A stretch of DNA of 64,000 nucleotides from assembly GCA_037447655.1 (NCBI GenBank), contig JBBHKE010002210.1, positions 1 to 64,000 on the forward strand. The letters are read 5' to 3'. The number at the start of each line of letters is the position of its first letter. Position 1 is the first letter of the stretch. This document shows positions 11,870 to 22,324 of this stretch, in pieces. This DNA is from Zygnema cylindricum. Lineage: Eukaryota > Streptophyta > Zygnematophyceae > Zygnematales > Zygnemataceae. The notes under the pieces were generated by a model that worked only from the letters and a program-made list of their open reading frames with translations, was not told the DNA's origin and made no database searches. A program made the position numbers and the translations under genes.

Positions 11870-12346
11870 TGTAACAGGGTAACAGAGTTGAGTACTTAGG
11901 GGCTAAAGACCAAACTCATATAGTTTTGGTTGCAGAGCAGCGCAGCTGGGATTCCTGACCACCACAACATAGGAGCATAGCAACTTAGTAGAATAGCGTA
12001 GCGCAACATAGCAACGCAGCGTAGCAGTATAGCAACGCCGCAAAATGTATACTTAACTGGATAGTTCTAGAAAGATATTTTGGATAGATCTCGGTTGACC
12101 GTGAAGGTCCATGTGTATACGTGTACAGTATTAGGTTGACTAGTTCTAGTTACTTAAAATAGTAGAGTAGACGTAGTAAAAAGACAAACTCTTTGAGTAG
12201 ACCTTTGCAGTGAGCCGTCAACTTGTAATCTTCCTCCTGATTAATTAAGCTTGAGCTTTATCTGTGAGTGCAATGTGCTCTTGCTGTTGCTACGGGGAGA
12301 TCCTTGGAGTCTTTCCGCAGTGCATTATAGTGTGTTGTGGTTTACA
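11870..12346 (+). mobile_element. 3' LTR of element R (477 bp)
   Basis: It starts TGTAACAGGG directly after GGGAGGGAG and ends TTTACA, giving TG...CA ends. It shares no sequence with the copia LTRs of the window. Internal low-complexity GCAGCGTAGC-like repeats lie at 11935-12040. No second copy is present, so the 5' partner is missing. Confidence 0.6.
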
Positions 12347-12638
12347 ATTTTGTCCTTCTACAGGCAGGTACCAGGTTCAAATCCTTGCTCCGTCAAGATC
12401 TATTTTGGTAAAATCAACTAACCTAATGTATGTCCGCGTCAGGATAGAATAGGCATGTCTGTCCTGGTCAGGATAGAATCGGCGGCCATGACTCTATCTC
12501 CCTCTCCAACTTTTAGTGACTGCGAGAAGTGTGGGAGCTAGAGAGAGGAGTTAGAGATGCACTACCTCTGCTACTCTTGTGCAGTTTACAAAACCTAGAA
12601 AATACTGAAATAACCTTTAATTTATACAGTTTCCAAGA
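12347..12638 (-). mobile_element. LTR fragment (start half)
   Basis: It runs in minus orientation. It contains the tRNA-like B-box AGGTTCAAATCC (12371-12382) followed by TTTT, the CCATGGCT hairpin (12483-12570) and the LTR start TGTATAAATT on the minus strand at 12638. It is closest to the fragment at 38690-39021. The remainder is replaced by element R. Confidence 0.65.
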
Positions 12639-13160
12639 CCCCAATGCACTCTATTTCTGGCGGTGGGCCCTTCTCCCATGTTTCCCAAGCACGCTTGATA
12701 GAGATATGTGGAGATTTCAGTATATCTTTCTTAACTTGGATCTCCCATGAATCTGCAATCACATATTCACTCATGTCCCTCCACCTCGTTCTTGGGCTCA
12801 AAACTTATTCTTAATTTCTTGGTGTATTTGAAAGGATAAAATATTTTCCCTCCATCCACGACAACTAGGTGATTTACCAGATTGATTTCATATTTAGCTA
12901 AGTCATAGCTTTATCCCTTGACATCCTCATCATATCCCATAAAATATCACGGTTTCCCTTTAGCATCTAGTTTCCTGTTTTTCCTATCTGTGTCATGAAT
13001 GTAAACTTGACTATCGAATACTTTCAGGTGAGAAATATCTGGTTTCCTTCCAGCCCATCTCTCATAAGGTGTCATTCCTTTCACAGTTGTAGTAAGGACT
13101 CTAAAACCTTTTTCATATCTTCTTGTTAGCCAACTTATTACGTACACTATCTCTTGTTGT
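12639..13160 (-). pseudogene. Copia integrase C-terminal fragment
   Basis: On the minus strand it reads TTTVKGMTPYERWAGRKPDISHLKVFDSQVYIHDTDRKNRKLDAKGKP (13147 down to 12947), then the linker up to the LTR. It matches element K at 62650-63000 (FESKSEEN, RDMS). RT and RNase H, which should follow, are deleted. Confidence 0.75.
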
Positions 13161-14285
13161 TTTTAAGTGTTAGTTTCGTGCGTACGCCACATTTTGTGCG
13201 CACGAGACGTTTCATGCGTAAATTATTTGCCGGAAGTAATGTGGTGGTACAAATGTAGGTTCGAATGGATTTGTGGATTGGGGGAGTAATTGTACGATGG
13301 AAATTAAAGGGAGTAATTGAGTGGCTCGGAATACGTTTGCAAATGGACGATGGCTCGCGAAGCGATCCGATGTGAAATGTACGAAATGTTGAATATGTAC
13401 GCCGCCGGTACAGAGCGTCTTATTTAGACAAGTGTACTTTATTTGGAAGAGGCGTATTTATTGCAAAGGACGCTGGTTCGGTACGGAAAAGATTTTGAAG
13501 GTACGGTTTAATTTCGGCAAGTGGTCCGTGGTACGTTTGGAGGGCGGACGGCGTCCGCTGATCGCAATTTTGATGAAGTGGTATCAAGTGGACCGTACTT
13601 ATGTGATGTCGATTCACTACGTGGTTTCGTCCACAAGTGAATAATCAAGTTGATACTCAGTACGCGGATGTTATGGAAGCGTCGGTGTAAATATTTTGAT
13701 TTAACATTGTTTTGTCTTTTTGTGCATTAATTATTAGTGTAGAATTAAATTTTCTGACATACCTTGAATTATTCAGGTATACTCACATTAGTTTAAGAAG
13801 ATGGGAACTTACGTACGGCTGGTATGCCTCCGTAAATTTAGTAGTAAGCCTGAGTGTATATATTGTAGGACTTAGTCATTTCAGGACTTAAGAACTTCCT
13901 GGACCAAAAACTGTTTATGGTTTTTTTGGTAATTTTATCTGAGGATTACTCTCAGATGTGTTGGCCGAATTGTCTGAAATTCTGCATGTATGTTCCTCTA
14001 TGTACTTTGAATATTGTCACAGATTTTCAGGCTTCTTATATTCCTGGTCTGTGTTTTAATTCACTGTGAAGTTAGTCTGTTTTATCAAAGTTCTGGCAGA
14101 CTGTTTTTCTGCAACTTTGACTAGATGATGTGATCACTCTGTTTATTATTTCTGTCTGAAACTTTTTGAGGTTGTTCTATAGCCTAAATTTTATCTGTTA
14201 ATATAGTTTCAGATTTTTTTGCTTATTTTGTTGAATTCTGTGTGTATCCAAAGTAGGCTGTTTTTGGGGTAGTCTGTGGTGCTTC
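13161..14285 (+). mobile_element. LTR fragment of the X/U copia subfamily
   Basis: It shares collinear stretches with the solo LTR at 44333-45457 and with 29962-30722: ATTTAACATTGTTTTG then a TTAGTGTAGAATTAA-like block, TATGCCTCCGTA, GTATATATTGTAGGACTTAG, and a T-rich tail with CTGAGGATTACTCTC. Neither end is preserved. No coding content was seen. Confidence 0.55.
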
Positions 14286-14289
14286 CGAG

Positions 14290-14917
14290 GGTGAATCCAT
14301 GGCTAGAAATGGCTATAGACAACATCTCTCAGAGTCCGGTTCAACCACTCAGCTACCCCATTTTGTTCTAGATTTTTGGTACAGTTTTGTGATGCTAAAC
14401 TCTTTCATCCCCTTCTTCAAATTGGTTAGAGGTATATTCTCCCCTATAATCGCTCTTTATTCTCTTAATGGGGGTTCCGTGCAACTTCTCACCCTAGGCT
14501 TTATATTCTTTCAAGTAAGTTGGTGTTTTAGACTTTGTTTTTAGGAAGTAAACTCTAGAGTATCTAGACCAGTTATCAGTAATTCTCATTATAAATATCT
14601 TCCCTCCGACCGAAGGTATTTTTGCCGCTCCCCAAATTTCTGTGTGGACCAGATCTAGTACTTTCTCACCAAATCTAGTACTTTCTCACCTCTATACGTA
14701 GCAGTTTTTGGGATAGGGGAGTATGTGTGCCTTACCTTGGGCTTTGCCACTAGAATCATCCATCATTTCATTATCCCCAAACTAAATGCATACTACTACA
14801 CGAAGCTTCTACATTTCCTTCAGCCTATCAAAATGCACAAGCCCCAATCGCTTATGCCAAATCATCAAGTTTGGGACACCAACATAGTAAGTGTTTTTCT
14901 ATAACTAATGACACAAG
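14290..14917 (-). pseudogene. Copia integrase/protease-end fragment
   Basis: The minus strand encodes, in pieces, the HKRLGLVHFDRL region, the CAQGK zinc-binding region and the start of the catalytic core, matching 41900-42360 of element V. A 20-base stretch (AAATCTAGTACTTTCTCACC) is duplicated in tandem near 14664-14690. It is joined on the right to an LTR end, so gag and protease were deleted. Confidence 0.7.
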
Positions 14918-15110
14918 TGGAGCTGCAGCAGTAGTTGTAGAAGTAGAGAAGTAGACATGTTTCTTAGCAGAAGCTAACAAAAATCCTACAAACAACAATT
15001 TTCCCAAAACTATAAATCAAGACTCAGAAGTCTAATTGATTTTTTCTACAAAATTCTAATTACTTCACTAACTACAGTACTATGCAGATCTATAGTGTTG
15101 TCTATCAGGC
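14918..15110 (-). mobile_element. LTR end fragment of the X subfamily, with gag start codons
   Basis: On the minus strand, MSTSLLLQLLLQLH starts at about 14975. It corresponds to the MSTSTTTAAPPP start of element X gag, which lies in the LTR. The sequence upstream resembles the X LTR weakly to about 15110. Confidence 0.55.
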
Positions 15111-15488
15111 AATTTCATACATCGAAATATCAATCAGTGACGAGTACTAGTATATCGCTTTGGGACCAACAAAAAAACATCATGACATATTTGGTGGGAG
15201 TTCGGTCCTTACATTTGTAGTACGAAAAAAAAGTAGGATCTTTTAGGGGTATCCTCGGAGGGGGGAGGGGATCTTCCGAAAATTTTATGACAATCATTCA
15301 GTGCTAGAGTACACAGGTATATCGATGGTTATCTATTGGCATTCCATCGCTATATTTGCCTTACCAATATACCGTGCCAATATATGAATTATCGACATGT
15401 CAAAAAACACTGGAATATCTAAAATCAACAAGAGGTCCGCGGAACACAACACTAGAAATAAACATATCGTGGTGTGCAGAGGACAAAC
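15111..15488. other. Gene-free stretch
   Basis: Nothing recognised. It contains a G-run (GGAGGGGGGAGGGG near 15256) and repeated CCAATAT/ATATCG-like words, but no open frame with family features. Confidence 0.5.
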
Positions 15489-15490
15489 TA

Positions 15491-16108
15491 CACCACGAAT
15501 CGTAATTAGAGTAAATTACTCTAATTCGGTCGCTCGAAATTTCGACTCTATCACATCAAATAGAGTAATCGATTCTAATTTTTTCATTATTCTAATTTAG
15601 GTGAGGTTTAATTAGCGTAAAAAATTATAATATAGGTTATTTTTAAATAGTGTGGAGTACGGACGACGTTTGACCGTGCAAAATTGTACTTTTATAAGTA
15701 AAAAGGTACAAGTAATGATTTAATAGAATCGCGGTCGCACGTGAAATCGCACTAAACAAAAAAATGAATCACATCGAAAAAAAGCCGTTTGCATAACTCT
15801 CGTCCATCGACAGCATCGTCGTCAGTGTGAACATTAACTAACATTCAATGCGACAAATATTATTAGCGTCATAATGACGTCAATACTATACCGGACTGAC
15901 ACATTTTGTACGTCTACGTAATTTAGTGTTCATAATTATCGCGCACATAATTATCGCCGACATAACCCAATATAGAATAACTAAATAAATTAGAGTAAAC
16001 TTCATAGTTGAAAAAGCTCTATCACATAAATTAGCGTCAATTACTCTAATTGTTTTTTCTGGTTTTTTTACTCTAATTTTTCCATTACTCTAATTACGAT
16101 TCCCGGTG
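15491..16108. mobile_element. Probable MITE, 618 bp, TA-flanked, Tc1/mariner-like
   Basis: The left end starts CACCACGAATCGTAATTAGAG after TA (15489-15490). The right end, reverse-complemented, starts CACCGGGAATCGTAATTAGAG before TA (16109-16110). The terminal inverted repeats match at 22-24 of the first ~25 positions. The motif TTACTCTAATT recurs in both orientations near both ends, making each end foldable. No transposase is present. TA target duplication and short TIRs are the Stowaway/mariner pattern; the family name is inference. Confidence 0.65.
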
Positions 16109-16110
16109 TA

Positions 16111-19100
16111 CCATGATAGGCTTGAAATGTTTGCGACAATTCGCTTACGGAGAGGTCAATTGTAAAGTGTAAAAACGTGTGGAGATGTTATAACTAGAAA
16201 CATTAAGGGTGAAACTTCGTCACATGAAAAGTGAGGGTGTTTACAAATCCATACCCTTTTGTACCATGTCGAATCGTTGTTTTTGTTTCTTTTCTGCAAA
16301 ACAAAAAGGTGGACGCGAGTCCATCAAAATCTAGTCGGAAATCGTTGTCAAATGTTAATTCGTAATGCTTTTTCATCACGTTTTTTTTTCACGTAACCCG
16401 CTTTCAACACGATATTTTGACACTCTTTTTTTGCCGTCTTTTGAGCTTCATGGTTTTTTTCGCTTGTATTCGCTTTTTAAATAACTTCAAATTATAGTGA
16501 CAACTTCAAATTGAAAAGCGAACAAATTAAAATTGAGTCCCTTGTATTGCAAAAATATGTTTGCCCGCGTCATTGTAAAGACCTCTCGATATAACTACTC
16601 CCCAAGCCACTCATGTTCAAATTATATACATAAACTTTTAGAAGTCTAAAAAATTGAACGATATTACATTATCTCGAATTACTTACAATATAACGCAACA
16701 TTGGATGCTTAGTGAACCAATTCTATACAACATGGGCGACGCTTCATTAATGCATCTATTTTTATGACTTCTAATATTTGCTTTCATTGCAATAATTTAG
16801 TATTGAAACAATGAGGACAACGACAAATTCGGATACAAGTTCCACTTGTGGAAAAAGTGTGTTTTTTAAACGTAATCACATAAAAATGTGTCATTGACTT
16901 CAAAGTCAATATGATTTCATAAATCTTTCAAATATTTGACAAACTTTTTGTTTGGCTACATCTTAATGAATTGTGAAGATAAAATCGTTTTGCAAAGGTG
17001 GATTATTGAGTAACGCGCTCAATAAAGGAAACCAATACAATGTCACACATCATAGGCACCCTGTATGCATCATGAATGGATAAGCAAAAATTTGAGCTGC
17101 CACTTGTGGTTAAAATACTGTTGGGTCCTCTATATAACCGTTTTTAGCCAATAAACAGTTATAAACGTGGTGGGCGTTGTCGTTTATCTAAAAAATTGAA
17201 TGTGCAACGAGAAAATCTGATACCATATAAAAAATGTGTAAAAATCACTGTTAAACGGAACTTATTGTAAAACTGTATATATACTCGAGTTTGACGCTTT
17301 CTTTTTTCTGACCCACCACCACCCGATACAACCTCAACCTCAAATTTTAAGAGAATTCGACTTGAGATTTCGTTAATAGTTAGTAATATTTGAAAATGAG
17401 GAAGAAAATATTTTTGGTGTTCATACACATAATTGAACATTTTTACACGAGGGAACATACAAGCATATTTTTGTTCATTCGCTCCACGCTTATGTACAGA
17501 ACAATTTTTATTAGGGTTTTTAATTCACATGTCGTTTGAAATAGTTTACACCGTGGTCTTATTTCTCCCCCCCTTTGACATTAACGCTCCTCTCTCTATC
17601 TTGTTTAAATTAAACACAACAACAATGGTGGAAAACGTAAAAGCCTTCCTTTTATTGGAAACTTCACGCTTTTCTATGTTAATTTTGCTATGTTTAACTC
17701 TTATTATACGTTTTCTTATGCACTTTGCTCTACTCTACCCTACCCTACCCAACATTTTTGATATGTCTCGTCTTTCGTTGTTTTAGCTAAAGTAAAGAAT
17801 GGTAAGACAAACCAACGTAAGACAACGTATGGGAGGTTAGTGTAATAAAGGGTAGAGTTGGCAAAAGTAACGTTGGGTGGCTATGCTTAACTTATCCCCA
17901 GCAAACCTAGGTTAGCCGAGCCCATCCTAGTCATTCCTAGCCCAGATGAGCTTAGCTCTATCAATCATCTTACCTTAGTTCAACTCTGCTCCTCTTTGGT
18001 GTGCTTTACTCGAACCCGCTCTTCTCTTCTCTACTAAGTTTGTTCTGCTATGCGTGGCTCAACTTTGCTTTGCTTTGCTCCTCTTTGACTCTTTTTTTTC
18101 CTTGGACGTTGTCACAAATGAGCATGACGTCCCAAATTCACAAAACCCTAAACATATAGAATGTCAAAAAAAGATATGTCTAGAACCGTCGTTAATATAG
18201 TTTGTGGACGCTAGCGTAGTTTTTTAGTCCTCTACAACCGTCACATGTTTTGTAGACTTCTACATTAGCCAAATTTTAAAGCAATGAATCGCACATTGGG
18301 AACAATTTGAAAGGAGTTTGGATAATCTTTACCAAAATAACACATTACTTATTAAAGTTTCGGCTACAACGACCATTAACAATAGTTAGCGATAGCTGGT
18401 GACGGACGTTTTTCTAACTTTACGACATTTAGACTGTTTGTTTAGACAATTGAGCTTTTCTTTACCGTTGTGTACAAAAAGGGACAATTTGCAATTTCCC
18501 CTTTTTTATAACCACACGCCTGGCAATGCACATAGTTGTGTTATTAAAATGCCCGAAAGACAAGGCAGTTAATTAAAATATAAACCGAAAGGATGTGTCG
18601 TCATACGATTTACCAATATGGCGCTTTACCAATAATCGATACATTGCCATGATATATCGGCAACAGTGTTATCGCGATGCAAAATTGGCATTCTTGGTTT
18701 TTCATCTTGATAACACCAGTTCGCTAACTATCGACGATAATTGTACGCTTCATATCGTAAATGTGTACGGTCCATACTGCACATTTGTACGGTCTATTCC
18801 GTTGTATTTAACTTCTGTTCTTACGTTTTACAAAGTACGGAACAGATTATCAATCGTGGCATGCCACGATATATACAGTGAAAAAATTAATACAGTATAA
18901 TTTAACGTACTATAATATAGTATACTGTATTTTTTTCAACTTATCGCCGATAATGAATTTGTTGGTCTCGAAGAGATATATCGGTACCCCTCACCGTTCG
19001 ATTACCTATAATTATCGGTATCGATTTTATCGCGATGATTTTCTTCCTGATACACAACACTATTTATTGGCCATTTCGTCAAACAAAATTGAAGAGAGAG

Positions 19101-20689
19101 TAACAGGCGGACCCCTTTGTTACCGACGGACCACTGTAATTTTGATGATTTTCCTAACATGCGGGGCGGCGAGCTAGTGATATCAGCTGCTAAGGTACTG
19201 CTGCGGTTTACCCTAAAAAACCCTAAAAAAACCTAAAAAGCCCTAAACCGTTCATTTAGAATATACAAAATTGTAACTTTTTGTAGCATAAATGTTAATG
19301 CAGCTGAGACTATTACGGCGGTAATCCATTATGCAGGTACTTTCTGGATTGATTTGGTCGCGCGTGACGACGCGCGTATTTATCACTTATTTTCATCGAT
19401 ATTTATACCTTGGTTCGTTTTGTTATTGTCATAGTTGTTCACACCGTTTAGTGCGGAAAATTCAATCGCGGCGAACTATACATAACGAACGCATTGAACG
19501 TTTTGAAAAAAATGTGAAAATCGTTTATGAATTTTCGTCCGTACTACTCCGTACAGGTAAACAAAATTTCATTTTACATATACCGCAGTTTGTAAGTTTT
19601 TCGTACAATTTCCGTCTCTTTTCGTAAATGTCCGTACATTTTCGATATTAACCCGTACATTTCCCGTAAATTTGTTGTACAGTTTACCGGACAGAAAGTA
19701 CTACGAAGTTCATCGTATCTTTTTGTCAAATTTCGTACATTTACCGTACACTACCTAACAGTTCCCATAAATTGTCCGTTCAGTTTACCGGACAGAAAGT
19801 ATGTCGCGATTTTTTGCGATTTTTCCAACGGTCACAAACTATACATAGCAACCGAAAAAAATGCACGATTTGAACAACAACGGTTAAAACTTTACAATTT
19901 TATTCCGATTTCCATTAGTAAATATCCTTGTTCAAATTTTACATTAAAGTACAATGTCAAAATAATAGTTAGTCCGTACGGAGGAAAATTACAAAACTTT
20001 AGAGCAACGAGATAGTGTCGCCATTCTTACAAATGAGCGGCCAAATCTGAGCCTACAGTGTACCGCTATAAGTGTGAATAACATTTTTTACACTTAAAAG
20101 CATCATATATCCGTACACACTTGCAAAAAACATTGACACAGTTTGTCAATGTACTAAAAATTACAGGTAAATAGTCGAGTACGCATTATATCATTTTTTC
20201 AACATATTTAGATGGTAATCATACCTATTACTCGCATATTATACGAATGCATTTACGTAATTTCTATTGTAATTTGTACTTTGGGTATTGTCTAGGTAGA
20301 AGGTACACGACGGCGTCCAGCGAATCACGCTAAAACGTAAATCTTACCTTATTGGAGCCATCGACACTCTTGCAATGAACGCTGGGACAATCAGCACTTG
20401 TATGCTCTTGTCTAAATGACCGCCACGTGGAGCATCCACGACTGTAGTCCATTCCTATCAACGCAACAGAATCATGATGTACTAAGGGAGCAATACAAAC
20501 TATAATTGTACAAATACCGTACGAGTCAAAAATCTCAAAATTCAAATCCATTTCCGCCATAGACCTACAAAATCATTGAACGCTTTGCAAACCATACCGT
20601 ACTATCCACATTGCACTTTTCTCTTATAAGAAAACCACTTAAACAAGTCAAACTTTGTTACTCTAACCTGTACAGTACTATTGTATATT
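16111..20689. other. 4.6-kb stretch without recognisable genes
   Basis: Open frames are short (at most 117 codons) and show no family motif. Features seen are: plant telobox-like AAACCCTAAAC (about 18136), a cluster of CCCTAAA-like units (19210-19248), TATCG/CGATA-rich sequence (18600-19060), a perfect 21-bp direct repeat (19680-19700 and 19781-19801, beginning CAGTTTACCGGACAG) and many CCGTACA words at 19620-19800. It may be decayed transposon sequence or intergenic DNA; the sequence does not decide. Confidence 0.5.
19210..19248. repeat. Short telomere-like CCCTAAA cluster
   Basis: Four degenerate units of CCCTAAA with 1-3 extra A occur in a row. This is the plant telomere unit in imperfect form, too short and degenerate to be a telomere. 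It is better seen as an interstitial remnant or chance. Confidence 0.5.
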
Positions 20690-21241
20690 ACTCGGATTAC
20701 GAGTCACCCGGAGTGGCGGTGCTCGAAAACACCAGTCACCCACTCCAGAATCCCGGCTTGCACCACGGCCATTCGATGAAGACCGACATTTAGTATTTTT
20801 CGTCTAAATAAAATGTTGTTTCGTTAATTTTGTGCGGTCTGGAATTCGTGTGGTCTAATCTATTTCTCTATACACTTCGTCACGTAATCAGCTAAATAAA
20901 ACACATTGCGTTGTTCATATTTACATAATCATCGTACCTTATATACTCTAACACAGATCCTAGCCTACAGGATAAAGCTACCGGCTATCGAATTCTTGAC
21001 AAAAGGGAAGTACAAATCCTGAGTCCGTCAAGTCCATTTCGGTAAACCTACCCAAAACAACAGCCTATCTCTCTCTCTCTCAGCAACATGGGCAGCCATG
21101 GCTCTAGTTTCCTCTCCAACCTTCAGTGACTGTGACAAGTGTGGGGGTTTTGAGAGTGGAGCGAGAGTCAGGCTGTATTTGTTGCCTTCCTCTTATTAAT
21201 TTTTACTTTATTCATACCTTTAAAATACATACACTTCAACA
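20690..21241 (-). mobile_element. 3' LTR of element Y (end truncated)
   Basis: It runs in minus orientation, with LTR start TGTTGAAGTG at 21241 preceded (on the minus strand) by TAAGGGGAG. It carries the tRNA-like unit (about 20965-21035, CAAATCCTGAGTCCGTCAAG) and the hairpin (21092-21170, CTCTAGTTTCCTCTCC against GGAGCGAGAG). The left part fades at about 20690. Confidence 0.75.
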
Positions 21242-21255
21242 CTCCCCTTAATTTC

Positions 21256-21260
21256 TAGTC
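21256..21260. repeat. Target-site duplication of X, left copy (TAGTC)
   Basis: TAGTC directly left of the X LTR; identical to 27196-27200. A 5-bp duplication is the copia norm. Confidence 0.9.
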
Positions 21261-22079
21261 TGTTGTTCTACAACCACCGGTGCAGGTGGAGGAGCAGCAG
21301 TAGTAGTAGAAGTAGACATGATACACTCTCAGAAGCTATCAAGAATCCTACAAAACAGCTGTTCTTAAGTGCTCACCAATTCTTATACAAGCATCCAAAC
21401 CTCACAAAACTCTATCAGAAAATAGAGTAGCATAAACACTGATAACTCCCAAAGTTATAGCACAACTGACCCGACAACACTCAAGATATAATACTCAGAA
21501 GTTTCCCAAAAACTGTTTGCAGTTTTACTACTTGGAAGTCTGGATACATAATATGTTATGAGTCCTAAGTCTTATACTTGTGTTGAACTGGCAACACCAG
21601 TGTACTTGAGAGGTACATCAAACCACCAAGCTACCACTAACCTGTCAAGCTACCATTGAGCTATCACTAAGCTACCACTGAGCTATCACTAAGCTAACTA
21701 GAATCGTATCTATCGCAGTTGCTCTATCCTGTAAAGAATCACATTAAGAATATCAGACACTGCGTTGTCCGTACGAACAATATCAAATATAATCGTGGTT
21801 GCATTGTCCTGTCTGTGTTGCAGCTTCGCTGCTGCGCTGCTCTGCTGTTGTGTTGCTCTGCTGCTGCGCTGCTCTGCTGTATAGCAGCTGCTCTGCTGTA
21901 TAGCAGCTGCGCTGCTGTATAGCAGCTGCGTTGTTGTATAGCAGCTGCGCTGCTGTATAGCAGCTGCGCTGCTCTGTTGTATAGCAGCTGCGGTGCTCTG
22001 TCTGTATAGCAGCTGCGCTGCTTTGTTTGTAAAGTAGCTGCGCTGCTCTGAGACTGAAAGCTTTCCAAAAAAGACAACA
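21261..22079 (-). mobile_element. 3' LTR of X (819 bp)
   Basis: Minus orientation; it is nearly identical to 26358-27195, differing by a few substitutions and by one 19-bp minisatellite unit. The gag start codons MSTSTTTAAPPPAPVVVE are present at its end (about 21318) but lead out into Y. Confidence 0.95.
21882..22050. repeat. CAGCTG minisatellite in the 3' LTR of X, 8 units
   Basis: Units of 19-25 bp all begin TAGCAGCTGCGCTGCT or close to it. Eight are present here against nine in the other LTR. The palindrome CAGCTG (an E-box-type word) occurs once per unit. Confidence 0.9.
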
Positions 22080-22092
22080 CTCCCCTAAAGCT
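22080..22092 (-). promoter_or_regulatory. Polypurine tract of X
   Basis: The minus strand reads AAGCTTTAGGGGAG directly before the LTR start TGTTGTCTTT. Confidence 0.75.
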
Positions 22093-22324
22093 TTAGACTC
22101 AGTATCCTGGCGCAGCTGCGGTGATAAAATAGCACAGCATCGCAACATAGCGATTAGCAAGTCACCCAATCCCACTACCTCACAATGGTGGAATTATCGC
22201 AAAGTGGCAGTATAGCAGTGCAACAATTCAACTATTCACTTAATCCCACTGAGTCCCTACAATACTTCAGCTTAGGAGCAGGAAGGGCTTTAGTGAGCAT
22301 ATCAGCAATCATTTTTGCATCTGG

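Noticed and set aside
16150-16590. Second MITE bounded by GAGAGGTC inverted repeats
   Set aside because: Only 8-9 bases match, the flanks show no target duplication, and the next bases pair poorly.
19210-19248. True telomere or subtelomere
   Set aside because: Only four imperfect units, with varying A-runs, embedded in other sequence.
21719-22175. Long overlapping open frames on both strands (QLLYSRAAAIQQ-like)
   Set aside because: They are produced by the CAGCTG minisatellite, which has no stops in several frames. No start context, domain or conservation supports a protein.
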